Shown here in pieces: positions 1 through 44,752 of a stretch of DNA of 64,000 nt. Under the pieces are notes generated by a model, which saw only the letters and a program-made list of their open reading frames with translations, ran no database searches and was not told the DNA's origin. The DNA is taken from positions 9,426,634 through 9,490,633 of the forward strand of contig CP154954.1 of NCBI GenBank assembly GCA_039621445.1, in the 5' to 3' direction. A program made the position numbers and the translations under genes. The DNA comes from Euglena gracilis (lineage: Eukaryota; Euglenida; Euglenophyceae; Euglenales). The stretch's first letter is position 1. Every line of letters begins with the position of its first letter.

Positions 1-387
1 TTTTCCAGACGTTCGCGTTCTTACCTGCAGCCTGTTCTTACATCGTTCATGGCAGATTTTGTACGGAGTTAGCCAGCACATACGGGAACCTATGTTTCGT
101 GCCTTGTTGATTGCCACACGTTTCTCCCTCTTTTCATCATGAGTCTGAGAGTTGTGGCCATGTCAGGCTAAGGAAACTTTTTTCTTCACTTTGGGGCGAA
201 GCGGGAAAAAAAATTTTGACCCCGGTCTTGTCTAACGACCACCCCCCTCCCCGGTCAGTAGCGACATTTGCCCAAAATAGCGACCACCCCCCAGTCAGTA
301 GCGATATTTAGTGGTCGCTGGACAAGGGAGGTAAGGGAAATACTCCAGTTCTTTTGGTTTGTTTGGGTCAATTATGTAACCTTTATG
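1..387. other. No gene seen; C-tract-rich unique sequence
   Basis: No reading frame resembles a protein. Short direct repeats of a 'gcgaccacccccc..gtcagtagcga' type occur at about 235-305, near a 'ttgtctaa' tag (about 229) like that of the element that follows; this may be the remnant of a related element. Confidence 0.5.
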
Positions 388-779
388 TACCCCCCCCTTG
401 TCTAAGCTCCGGAAAAGATGGGTAAGAACCGGGGGGGGGGGGTGCTTATTTTGCTAAAATATGGGTAAGAACCAGGGGGGTGGTGCGGGGAAAAAATTGA
501 CCGCAAAAAAAAATCCGGCGTTTCGCGCCAAAAAGCAAAAATTCCCCTTATTTTGGAGGTCCACTGTTGAACTTACACACATTTGGATGCAGAAATCGAC
601 AATACCTCACCAAATTAGGTGTCAAAAGTTGCTGAAATTTCGAAATTTTTGAGAAATTTCCCTCAAAAATGCACACAAAAAATAAACCTCCCCGTGACGA
701 TGACCTTTAAAAAGATGGGTAAGAACCGGGGGGGGGGTGCTTAGACAAGGGTGGTGCTTAGACAAGGGGGGGGAGGTAC
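388..779. mobile_element. Short inverted-repeat element, C-tract ends, TTGTCTAAG tag
   Basis: The left end reads GTACCCCCCCCTTGTCTAAG and the right end is its inverse, CTTAGACAAGGGGGGGGAGG followed by TAC. The inside contains further inverted and direct copies of 'gggtaagaaccggggggg' and 'tgcttagacaagg'. No coding capacity is seen, so it is best described as a MITE-like non-autonomous element. Target duplication is not clear because the flanks (ATGTAC/GTACAT) are themselves palindromic. Confidence 0.6.
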
Positions 780-1198
780 ATGCAGAAAAAACACACACGC
801 ATTCTTCTGTGTAGACTTGCTCATTGGATCAATGAAATACACACCGAACACGTTGTGCTTCTCCACAACGATTCACAGACACACAAATAAGTCCTACCCG
901 CACCCCCCTTGTGCACCGACCGGGTAGACACACATTTCGGTCCGTCGATAGTGGCAGAGTTCTGGAGAGTCTTTTTTGTCACAATCATTGTCTAATTTAA
1001 CTGCGTATCACATTGTCCAAATGGTGGAAATTCGGTCGCCTTCAAACAGGTATGCATCACCTGGTGCTTACAGGCAGCACGGACGCACCAAAACCCACAG
1101 TCATAAAAGCCAGGGTGTACAACCCACCTGTCCGTCTGTTGCTCCAGACGTCCCAGACAGCTCATTAGGATGATAATTTGTAACCTTCATGTTTCCTT
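780..1198. other. No gene seen
   Basis: Unique-looking sequence with a short open frame only. I see no domain, no splice-supported exon and no repeat shared with the rest of the window. Confidence 0.4.
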
Positions 1199-1550
1199 AA
1201 ACCCCCCCTCCCACTTACAAACACCCCCCCCCTCGGGCCGACCAACCAAACCGGGACCTATAACCCCCCCCCCCCCGGGGAAGAAAAACAAAGCCGTCGG
1301 GGACGATTTTTTTCGGCCACAAACCACCCAAACGCTGATTTTTTGGCAATTTTTTGAGACCGACCATCAACAAAATGCCATTTTTGACGAAACTTGCCAA
1401 AAATTGCCAATTTCGGGGTTCAGGGTCATTTTGGGGGGTCGGATCTTCACCAACAATTCCGGGACCTATAAACCCCCCCCCCTTCGGCCAACCAACCAAA
1501 CCAGATCCATTAAACCCCGGGGGGTTTATAAGTGGGAGGGGGGGGGGGTT
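1199..1550. mobile_element. TAACCCC-ended inverted-repeat element, family A, copy 1
   Basis: The left end 'aaccccccctcccacttacaaac' is the inverse of the right end 'tttataagtgggaggggggggggtta'. The inside carries the family signature: 'gggccgaccaaccaaaccgg', 'ggggaagaaaaacaaagccg', 'cgattttttcggccacaaac', then a block rich in 'ttttttggcaatttttt'. The same block recurs at 39153-39494 and, truncated, at 43318-43515, so this is a dispersed family. No protein coding seen. Confidence 0.75.
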
Positions 1551-1557
1551 ACATGTG

Positions 1558-2643
<1,086 letters not shown>

Positions 2644-2822
2644 ATACATAAGCCAAGCGCCTGGGGGGGAGGAGGTAGGTGGCTTTGAAAATTGGGTTGT
2701 TTTTGGCACCTAGCCGTATGGCCACCCCCTGGTCGGGAGTTGTAGGTTGTGGAGTGTGTATGACCCCCCCGGTCGCGGGTTTGTAGGAACCCGAACACTC
2801 ACATGACACAAGTTCATGAAGT

Positions 2823-4455
2823 AAGGGTTGATGTGCGCATTTGCGCACACTAACCACATTTTCATTCGGTGTAAGCGGCGCGGCTGGTGTGTGTTTTAGT
2901 GAACATTGACCGCTCATGTATTTGTATAAAGCTGGTGTGCACATCAGCGCACACCAGCAATATGCAAACACAACTGGTTGATGTGCGAAAATGCGCACAC
3001 CAACCACTTGAAATTTGGGGATTATACTCCACATTTTTTACATCACCGCATGAAACAAAACACCTGCCTTTTTCCGTTCTAGAAGTAAAGACTGGGGTGA
3101 GATTTTGAATAGGTGCCTTTTGCAATGTGCGACAAAGAACGGTGGCTTCAAATGTACTTCGCTCTGTGTGCAAGTCTGTATGTCTCATCTCCAACCAGCA
3201 CGACAGACGTTTTCACGTCATCAGTTTGGAAGTTGCGCGGGAGAAATTGATGACGTGTAACCCTGCGTGATTGGTGGACATTTTTTCTTCAAGAACAACG
3301 ACTTCCAGAATTTCAGATTTACGCAGGTGTGATCTTCCTGATGCCTCGTCTGGGAATCATTTTCCATTTTTACCACAATGATGTCTCATTTTTTCCCCAG
3401 AAAACATGCAGCACACCGGTTTTTGTGCACAATATCAGGGTGTTGAGTCCCAGTTCTTTCACGCAACCCAACCATCTGTGAACATTAAATATTCTCTGTC
3501 TCCAGAACAGTGAGCTTTGCGGCCACATTTAAGACGCTGCCACTTTCCATTGTTTCCATCAACCCGCAGCATGCCCCTCCAGTCTGCCATTGTTGTGGGT
3601 TGTGGGGGATAACACGGCCACCTCGATGGCTGCTGCTGCATTGGGGAGTTAATGACGGCCTTGTGGATGCTTAAGTACAATCACCTATCATCACCTGATG
3701 TGAATATTGCAGCAAAACGAAAGCCAGGGGGCAAGTGGCAGAGGTCTTCGAGGTCTACCCCTTTGCCCAAGCGACGCCGCTGCACGTGTGCTGCGACGTG
3801 CTACAGGTCTACAGGTCTCAACATGGACCTACACCTGTCACTGGGCCAGAATCGACCCTTAAAAAAAAAGGCCTCGTGGTGGAGGAGAGCGTGTAAAAGC
3901 TGAAGTTGTACACCCGAAGGAGCCATTGCAAATGGTGTTTGTGGTCGTGCTTGATGTGTTCTGTCTGAAATTTTTCTATTGTGGTCGGTGCACAAAAAAA
4001 ATGTGCACGTTAACGGTGTGCATTTCGCACTCCCACGACGTGCATCTTTACGCACATGTTCGGTGTGTAAAGTGTGTCACGCCGACCACGTGCGCATTGT
4101 CGCAAACTGACCTTTTTTTTTATTCCAACGTTGTGTTTGACACAGGTGTTTTTTCAATGCATTTCTGTCTGTTTTCAGAGCAAAGTAAACCCTTCCAGTC
4201 ATCGTTATTCAGGAAAGCTCAAGGCAGAGAGACCTGTTTATGTGCCATGATACTTGATCGTGTCACTTTGCACAAATGCACATGAGTGCACACACATCGA
4301 CGGTGTGCGCATTTTCGCAAACCGACGACCGCATCTTCGTTCCCAAACTCACGGTGTTTGGGTTTGAAACAGCGTGAATCCTGGGGTATTTATGGCCGTC
4401 GTTGGGGCACCCTGGAGTGGTTGATGTGCGAAATTGCGCATATCGACATTATTTC
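2823..4455. repeat. Cluster of dispersed TGCGCA-type palindromic motifs
   Basis: About eight related 25-35-bp motifs lie here, at 2831, 2937, 2972, 4024, 4090, 4300 and 4424 among others. The consensus resembles TGTGCGNANNTGCGCACACC and is an imperfect palindrome. Sequence between copies is unrelated. Related motifs occur at 9030 and 9590, where they are the 5' part of spliced microexons. No gene was recognised in this stretch. Confidence 0.55.
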
Positions 4456-4460
4456 TTTGT

Positions 4461-7400
4461 TCGAACCTTGGCTGCAACAAACCATTCCTGTGTGATCTGT
4501 GTGATCCCCTCTCCCGTTTCACCACCGCACAATTTGGCCGGACACATCCCCACTGCAACTTAAATAAGGGCTCGCGACCCTCCCCTTCAAACCACTTTCT
4601 CTTCACCCTGCACGGGCCTTCACAAAAACCCCGGCAAGCCCTCCGGCGTCCCTGTCCGCTGTCCGGCGACAAGTTTGGACTCACCCTAGCCCCCCCCCAT
4701 CCTTGTTCCCCGCGCTCCGGCAAACGTCCAAAACCACAAGCCCGAGGCCGGCAAAACAAAACAGTGCGTCAAAACTGCCGGAGGGGGCCAGGAAGTGCCT
4801 CCCAGGGCGGTCCTTAAGCAAATAAAAAAAAAACTCCGCTGTCCCAGCACACTCAATGAAAATATACAGGAAAATGGGCAAAGAAATTTGGCATGCTTCG
4901 GTGAGAACAGGTCGACATCAGGGGAAAAAACTGATTCTTGGCATCCTTGGACCATCGCCCATCCACCCAAATCATCAAGAAATGTGTTTTTTGGACTTTT
5001 TAATTATGGACCCCGTTCAAGTCCCAGTCCGGACCTTGGTCGGCCCTTTGGCCGAAAGGGGGGCTTTCCTGTCCCTTAAGGACCGTCCTGGTGCCGCCGA
5101 CAACTGGTGACGAGAGCCACATCGCACAAATGGGGCTGGGGAGGTGGGGAGGCATTTTACCGTGGGTTTCGGGGGGTTTTTTATCCCTTTTCCTCAAGGG
5201 GGGTGTTTTGTTCTGGATCGGGTGGGCCTGACAAACTGGGTCGGGGTGGGTTTGGGGGCGGTACCGGAATTTTGGTGGTTTTTACTGGTGATTTTTTCAC
5301 TTTGGGGGGGTTTCGTGTTTTCGGAACTCAAAATGGATTTTGGTCGGTTTTGCAAAACCTGCAAATCGACCAAAAAAATGCTTAAGTGCGAGATGCGCCG
5401 CCAAAGTGGATGGGTTTTGGAGGTCGAAAAGAATAATGGTCGTCAGAATGAGGAGCAATGGCCCTCCCTGGGCCGCACAATTTGACAGTTTTTCGACGCA
5501 GTCATCCCAGGTCGGAGTTGTGGAGGTTGGTGGCGATTTGTGGGAGACGTCAGCGAGGTTTTCCATTCATGTCGGTCCGAGGGTCACGGTCTGAGCGAGG
5601 GTTTTCCATTCATTCCATTCATGTCGGTCTGTAAAAAAACCAAAAAAAAATACCGGAGTCCTTCAAAGCTGGTCAAGCTCTGCACGAGCGGGGCAAAAGA
5701 CAGAGGGGGACTGGCTTCTGAGCGCAGAAGACCGACACATTCCAAAAACAGCAGGTCGGTGGTGAGGCGGGGCACTTGAATTCGAAACGAGAGGAGAGGG
5801 AAGGGAGGGATGGAAGGCACCGACTGCTTGTGAACTCACCCGGCCATGGAACGAAAGGACGGCTTGGGGGTCCGTGTTTTATGCATCTGAAAGTTTTTTT
5901 AGGGCTCACCCCCCCCCCCCGCCCACCCACCCGCCCACTGGGGGGCCCTCTGGGGGCAGCGGTTTGGGAGGACTTGCTTTTCGGGGGGGACCCACTTATT
6001 GGCGGGGTCAATTTTGGGGTCCAAAAATTTTTAGCGCTACATTCCGAAGAAAAAAAAAAGAGAAACCCACCCACCCACCCACCCACCCACCCCCCCCCCC
6101 GGGTTGCCAAACTTAAAAAAAAACCCCCTGGGGGGGGTTCCGACCCACCCTCTCACCTGGCCTGAAACCGAAGCTTGGGGAGGCGACCCCCTCAAGGCTT
6201 CCCTTCTCCTTCGTCTGCCCTCCTCACCCACTGGAAACTCGTCACCAGGCAAGTCTGCGTGATAACTTCCCAGGCAGGCTGGGGACTCTGCGGACATGAT
6301 GAGTCAGCCGGAACAGGCCAAAGGCAGCAACCTTCCCGAGGGTCAGTCTCACGGGGGGGGAGCTTTTGGGGACCCTCCGGGCGAAGAGGGGGGGGGGGGG
6401 GGGGGGGGGCCTCCCCCCACCAAAACAGTGGCGCGGTCCAGCCGATTAATCTTTAGCCCGGCGCTTTGCGCCAGGCCGAAAATGTTTCCTCAAAAAAAAA
6501 AAAAAGGCAAAAGTGCCATTAAGGGCACTTTTGGGGCCCAAAAAAAATTGTGGAAAATGCAAAAAGTTTTTTCAGGCCAAAGCACCGGAAGGGAAATTTT
6601 GACTTTGGGGGGGGGGCTGGGAACCCCCCCCCCGAGGTCGGTCCGGACCGCCCCCCCCCCCCCGGCAGGGGGGGGGTGGTCCGGTCGGGATGGTCCCTCT
6701 GGTCCAGGAGGGGTGGATACCCTCACCTAAACCCCGTACACCTTCCTTGTATCGAAGCCTTTGAGCCCCTTCTTCTGGGCCAACAGAACTGATTTTTGAA
6801 ATGACGTTTAGGAGAGTGGTGTGCGGGACCAAATAAGTTCAAGCCAATGAAGCTTTGTGTGAGCCTTCTGTTATATAAAGGAATGCCTGTCTACCGAGGG
6901 AAACACCCACATGTCTCATATCCCAGGCTTGGACCAAACAGTGCAGTTGTGAGGATTCGATGATGCGGATCACAAACTGTCACACCCAATAGGAGAAAGA
7001 ATTTTGCAGTGCATGAATATAGGACACAATTGAGAATTTGGAAGGTGGTCGTATGAAAATTGCACGCTCCTTCAAAAAAAAGGATTTCAATGCTGCCTAC
7101 GAATGATCACTGCACATAACCTCACCCTCCCCCCGAAAAGGGGCCTGAGGCATTTTTCGGTCACAAAAAATATAATGGAAGAAGGAAGCACTTTAGACAT
7201 GGTCACTGAAGAATTTTTACGATTTTGGCGGTGGGGGGGGGGGCAACATAGGCCCTGAAAAAATGCTGCAGAAAAAGACACACAAAAAAACACAAAAAAA
7301 AAGCAAAAACAACGCGAAAAAACGCAAGTTGCATGTAAAATTATTTAGGAGGTCCTGGAGAGGACTTGTAGAGGATTGACAAAATTTTTGGTCTCAGGGG

Positions 7401-9028
7401 AAAATCGGGGCCCAAGCGAGAATTTTTTTCACTGCCAAAAGATTTTACCAGCAAAAATCTGAAAAATCGCCAGGATAAAAAACACAAAACACACAAAACA
7501 CACAAACAAAAACGAAAACATGCCAAATCGAAAAACATAAAAAAAACCACAAAAATAGCGTGCTTGTGTTTCCTCCCCTAGGTTTTGGCACCTAATGAAT
7601 GATTGTTTTTGGGGAGCCCTTCGTCATGAAAAATAAAGCAATACCCATTTTGGTCACCTGGGAACAATTGCTAACAATTAAATAATAATAATGAATTATG
7701 TGTGGAAGTTATTGCACAGATCCTTAAAACACAGGAAAAATCAACTGGGAAAAATTGGACGACATACCAAAACATCAGGAAAAATTCGAAAAGTTCCAAA
7801 ATTGGAAAAAAAAATTTCGTTCTCATGGAAACCCATCAGGATTCACATCAATTCCTGGGGTTCTAATGCAAAGTTCCAAAATTGGTCAAAAAAAAAAGTT
7901 GCAAAATAAAAACCGCATTGTTCAATATGAAAACAAAAAACATTCTCATTTTGGCGGCTGAAAAAAAAAAACCGGGGTCCTTCAAGAATTGGGTGAAGTA
8001 AAAATTTGGAGGGGAAATTGCTATGCTCCTGAAAAATGGGGGGGGGATTGTCCAGAACCCACCGCATTTTTGTTCAATTCCCCCCCCCCTGCATATCCAT
8101 ACAGCAACGAGAGCACACTGTTCTGGTTCTTGGCTTAAACTTCCGTTTTTGTGTGTCCTTCCCATTGGGTGAAAACAAGTTTGAAAGAGACCCTTTGCTC
8201 GACAAAAAAGAAATAACCATTGGACACAACTGCATTCATAGAGAGAGAGAGAGAGAGAGAGAATCACTCAGAGAAAACTCACGGTGGCAAAAAAAAGGGA
8301 GCACACACACATACACAAACAGGTCTTCCGTGAGATCATGCAGTCGGTGCTTCACAGGCTTGCACGCATGGCTCCGTGGAGAACGATGCCATGGTTACAA
8401 GGTTTGCAGCTCGGGTTAGGGGGGGGGTGAGTGTCCTTGCAGATCCATACCGTAGCGGAACAGGCACATTTTTTGGGATTTTGCGCTTATATACTCCCTG
8501 AGATTCATGGGGAGTGTATATGTGGTGTGGACCAGCCTTTCCCGAAGTGTCTGGGCCAAGACAAGGCTGAATCATTGGGTGGTCAATAGACCAGGAGGAG
8601 GGACCAGGGGGAGGGACGTCCCCTGCCCACCCTGGACGCTGGGTACCCCCCCTACCCGGGAGGGGGGGTCCGACGGACACACATTACCCCCCCCCCGGGT
8701 CCAAAATTAAAAAAAAAGACTGCAACAGACTCCAGAACGTTTGCCAACCTCCGAAAGGTCTGCCGACCTCCAGAACACCACCTGGCACTGGCAGGTTCCA
8801 CACGGGGAATGTGGCGGACAGGACTAGGGTCTTCGTGGCATGTTGCGTGACTGCTTATTTCCTGGGGGTCAAACTGGGGATTCAAAAATCGGCGGCATGT
8901 TTCGGAGGGCCAAAACACCAAGTCCCTGTGTTTCATCCTTGGAGAATGGTGAAGATCCACACACAGAGGGCCAACGTGTCAGCAGTTCAAAAACCTCGAC
9001 GCACCCCTGAAAAAAAAAAATCAAAAAG
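4461..9028. other. No gene recognised; homopolymer-rich DNA
   Basis: The region carries many A-, C- and G-tracts and short frames on both strands. None has a recognisable domain, a convincing splice partner or sustained coding character. A (GA)n run lies at 8240-8261. A GC-rich stretch with (CCCA)n runs spans 5900-6110. Confidence 0.5.
8240..8261. repeat. (GA)n microsatellite
   Basis: Eleven perfect GA units. Confidence 0.95.
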
Positions 9029-9031
9029 TTA

Positions 9032-9177
9032 GGAATTTGCGCAATTGCGCACATGAACATGAAAAAGCTTAAGTGCAGGATCGGCCAGGTAAGGGGTTGA
9101 AAACGGAGGCCAGGACTTTTACTAAAAGTTGAAATTTCTCCTTTTGGTTTCAGGGAGACAGTAATGAGCTGTTCTGA
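9032..9177 (+). CDS. Terminal exons of small unknown gene, copy 1 (two exons)
   Basis: After an AG at 9030-9032, an open segment leads through a Met at 9059 to 9088. It is followed by a canonical intron (GTAAGG..TTTCAG, 9089-9153) and a last exon 9154-9177 ending in TGA. The C-terminal peptide is MKKLKCRIGQ joined to GDSNELF. Function is unknown. The support is comparative: a second copy at 9584-9736 keeps the 30-nt exon part identical and the last exon nearly identical, while the intron has drifted in length and sequence. Upstream exons are not identified. The 5' part overlaps the dispersed TGCGCA palindrome family, so a repeat rather than a gene remains possible. Confidence 0.4.
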
Positions 9178-9219
9178 GTGACGACAAAGTAAATTACCGG
9201 TTTTACACCATTTTCAGCT

Positions 9220-9572
9220 TCAAATGCCTACAGCTGAGAGTGTCACCGCAGAGAAGGACAGGAGTGGTGAACGAGCGAACGACATGAACGAGTCGAATGT
9301 GCCAGATGGCCACTGCTGCAAAAACGTGGAAAGTTTTCGTCGAATTTGTACACGATAAACGGCATTGGGATGCTGAAACAAAAATTTAAAAAAAAAGCAA
9401 AATGAAATGAATTGACGAAATTGCAGCAACTCACCTCCGGACGGTTGCAATCATAAATTGTTAATCTGGCCCCAAAGGTCTGAATCCAGCCCACCCAGTG
9501 AGTGTGATTAGGCACAACCAGCAAGCCAAGGAAGGCAGCGTCGAAATCCACCACCCAAAGCAAACTGCCTTG
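9220..9572 (-). CDS. Two 3'-terminal exons of a protein with C48 peptidase-like HW motif
   Basis: An exon at 9572-9435 (46 codons, preceded by TTTCTCCAG) is followed by a canonical intron GTGAGT..TTTTTGCAG (9434-9316). The final exon is 9315-9220, ending in TGA. Both junctions are phase 0. The first exon contains LLVVPNHTHWVGWIQTFGAR followed by LTIYDCN. Its order of hydrophobic strand, H-W, strand and acidic residue resembles the His/Asp part of Ulp1/SENP (C48) cysteine peptidases. The second exon has Q-W-P-S-G-T-F-D-S where active enzymes have Q..N..D-C-G, so a catalytic Cys is not visible; the product may be inactive or the assignment wrong. Upstream exons were not found. Near-identical direct repeats (9032-9177 and 9584-9736) flank it. 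Confidence 0.4.
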
Positions 9573-9583
9573 CTGGAGAAATT

Positions 9584-9736
9584 AGGAATTTGCACAATTG
9601 CACGCAAGGACATGAAAAAGCTTAAGTGCAGGATCGGCCAGGTAAGGGGAGGGGTTGGAAACAGAGGCTAGGATTTGTACTGAAAAGTTGAACTTTCTCC
9701 CTTTGGTTTCAGGGAGACAGTGATGAGCTGTTCTGA
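9584..9736 (+). CDS. Terminal exons of small unknown gene, copy 2
   Basis: Second copy of the unit at 9032-9177. The exon after an AG at 9583-9585 runs to 9641 (Met at 9612), the intron GTAAGG..GTTTCAG spans 9642-9712, and the last exon 9713-9736 ends in TGA. The last exon differs from copy 1 by one base (Asn to Asp). The intron is six bases longer and differs at many positions. The segment 5' of the Met differs at several residues (His/Arg, Met/Lys, Asn/Asp). Confidence 0.4.
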
Positions 9737-10402
9737 GAGAAACTGATACAATCGCACAAATCTGATGCCATCACAAAGGGGGGGTTGGGTTTGATCACAT
9801 CAAAGAGTCGCCCACATCGAAAATGGCGCAGACTCAAACAATCCTACCGATATCAAAAAAATGTTCAAACATTAAAATGAGTACTCTTATTTAGTCTTAG
9901 GAGTCTGTGAGGAAACAGGGGAGAGACAGCTCGTGCACTTTGATGGACTTGCAGCAAGGTCCAGTTGACATGCATAGCTGCATTAGGGGAAGAGCTGTTC
10001 CAAATTCGGGAGCTCAGCACGCGTGGCTCTCCGAATCCTGAATCGCGGACTCTGTTCGCTGCGGGGCATTCGGGGCCATCTGGTGCAGTTGACCAAAATA
10101 TGCCAACACTTTGGTCGTTGGCACCAGGGAGACCAGCCCAGGAAGCCCAGGTTCTGGCAAGTTTGTTATAAAAATGGCAGCTGCCTTCAACTTGGAATAA
10201 AAATCCGGAAAGCGATTCTTCTTGTCTTCAGAAGCCTGAAAAAACGTTCTAAAAAAACGAACAACTGAAAAACATCACATTAAAAGGATGTCAAAAATAA
10301 ACATCTGGGAAAACAACCTTTGGAAAGATGGGCTCAGATGGGTTAGTGATCACACAAATGCAGAAACGCTCACAGCCTGCCCCTTTGTGTGCATCACCTA
10401 CG

Positions 10403-10404
<2 letters not shown>
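9737..10404. other. No gene firmly seen; possible exon
   Basis: On the minus strand around 9985-10150 an open segment (TTKVLAYFGQLHQMAPN..) has protein-like composition and could be an upstream exon of the 9220-9572 gene. I could not find a supported splice pair, so it is not called. Confidence 0.3.
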
Positions 10405-10460
<56 letters not shown>

Positions 10461-10705
10461 GCATGCATACACACATATGCATGCACACATGTGCATGCAT
10501 ACACACAAATATGCATGCACACACACACACACATGTGTATGCATACCCACACATGTGCATGCATACACACATATGCATATACACATACATATGCATGCAT
10601 ACACACGCACGCACGCACGCACACGCACACACACACACACACATACATGCACACAGGCATGCACACATGCACACATACATACACACACATACATTCACAC
10701 ACACA
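10405..10705. repeat. CA-rich compound microsatellite
   Basis: (CA)n followed by mixed ATGCATGCACA / ACACATATGCATGC repeats; purine-pyrimidine alternating throughout. Confidence 0.95.
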
Positions 10706-10719
10706 ATTTGAGGCAAAGA

Positions 10720-43240
<32,521 letters not shown>

Positions 43241-43317
43241 GAGAGGAATTCACCAGGTAAATATTCTGCATTCACAATGCAGAAAACTCCTTGTGTGATG
43301 GGGTCCCAAACCCCATT

Positions 43318-43515
43318 TGACCCCCTCACTTATAACCCCCCCCCCGGGCCGACCAACCTATATCTTGACTTACAAACCACCTCCTGGGGAAGAGAAATGA
43401 AAGCCACCGGGGACGATTTTTTCAGCCACAGAACACCCAAAAAATGATTTTGGGCAATTTTTTGAGACCGACCATTATCAAAAATGCCACCTTTGGCGGC
43501 CTTCAAATTCAATCG
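43318..43515. mobile_element. Family A element, copy 3 (truncated)
   Basis: Left end and internal blocks as in the other two copies; the right third is missing after 43515. Lies just upstream of the cyclase start codon. Confidence 0.7.
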
Positions 43516-44070
43516 AATTCCAATGTTTTCATGATTGGTGTCAAAAGTTTGGCCATTATGTTAGGGCCGAAATATCTCTATTGTGTGGTTTTGTTTTCAC
43601 CCCGCTTCATTCGATGCTTTCTATACACAAATTGTGGCCGAGCCCAGATTTCAGCCCGAAAACGTGTTCAGCCACAAAATGTTTAAAAACGTGTTTAGAG
43701 CCCGCCAAATGCCCTTCGGGGCCGCCCTGCTGAACACGTTTTCAGGCTGAAATCTAAGCTCTGCCACAATATGTTTAAAAACGTGTCCATAGCCCGCCAA
43801 ATGCCTGCACTGAAAGTCGTGGTCATGATTCACGCCAAGGGAGAAAAACGCGAAAATGTGAAATTGGGAACGAAAAAAAAGCGCCCCAGTGGAAAATGTG
43901 CCTTGCCACGGATGCCCTAATGGAAAACGTGTCATTGCCACAGATGCCCCCATGGGCAAACGTGTTACCCCCCCATTTTCCCTCACAGCCCTCACCCTAT
44001 GGCTAAACACAAGGCAAACTTTGTGAATGGTCTTTTGACACCTCCCCCTAAGACGGAACTGATCTTGGCT
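43516..44070. other. Possible promoter-side region of cyclase gene; inverted repeat
   Basis: An inverted pair 'cagcccgaaaacgtgttcagc' (43650-43670) and 'gctgaacacgttttcaggctg' (43730-43750) flanks 60 bp, and a direct repeat 'atgtttaaaaacgtgt..agcccgccaaatgcc' overlaps it. No gene seen. Confidence 0.5.
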
Positions 44071-44752
44071 CAGGGTTGGGCAATTAACCGTCATTTTTTC
44101 AGGTCAAGCGATTAGCCATGGTTAATTGGGGGTCAGGTGTCGATTAACCAATTTTCGATTAACCGTGCCTGTCCCTCAATTAATTTCGATTAAGCGCCAC
44201 CGCATTAATTCCACCCGCCAAAAAACCAAACTCATTTCATCTGACTTCTTCACTCCACAATGGGCCAAGGACACCAAAAATTTGGCGTCCAGAAAATGTG
44301 GTATCAAAAACAGAGTTTACATTCAAGGCTTTTTGAAAGAATTTTTCATCCACATTGGCATTGAACACAACCTTGCCATCTTCCTTCCCAACCCCAGGAC
44401 ATTTCTTTTTCCGACAACGCAAAAGAAGCGATTAACTGGGGGGTTACAAGCGATTACCCCCCCCCCTTATTGTCCCGCCGACCTCCCCCCGGGAGGCCCG
44501 ACCGAACAATAAGGGGGGGGGGGACAATAAGACCGTATCAAAGGAATTTCATTGGCCGAGCCAAAAAAACCCCCCGTCGGCCGGGGCCGAGGGACAATAA
44601 GGGGGGGGGGGACAATAAGGGGGGGGGAAAAAAAGGGGGGGGGGGGAAACCGTTTTTCGATTAATCATGGTTAATTGTCCCCCCCACAAACGAACGATTA
44701 ACTGGGGTGGTCACAAGCGATTAACCGTTTTTTGATTAACCATCCAACCTTG
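44071..44752. mobile_element. MITE with hAT-like ends, containing a second element
   Basis: The left end CAGGGTTGGGCAATTAACCG is the inverse of the right end (GGTTAATC.. ending CCAACCTTG). Flanks CTTGGCT and CTTGTCT may be a degenerate 8-bp-class duplication. Sub-terminal GATTAACC/GGTTAATC repeats are numerous. A different element is nested at 44456-44646. Confidence 0.55.
44456..44646. mobile_element. GGGACAATA-tag element (inverted copy of the satellite-invading family)
   Basis: Contains ttattgtcccgccgacctcc.. and 'tttcattggccgagcc', 'ccgtcggccggggccgaggg', which are the inverse of sequence at 50030-50095 and 59080-59140. Inserted inside the hAT-like MITE. Confidence 0.7.
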
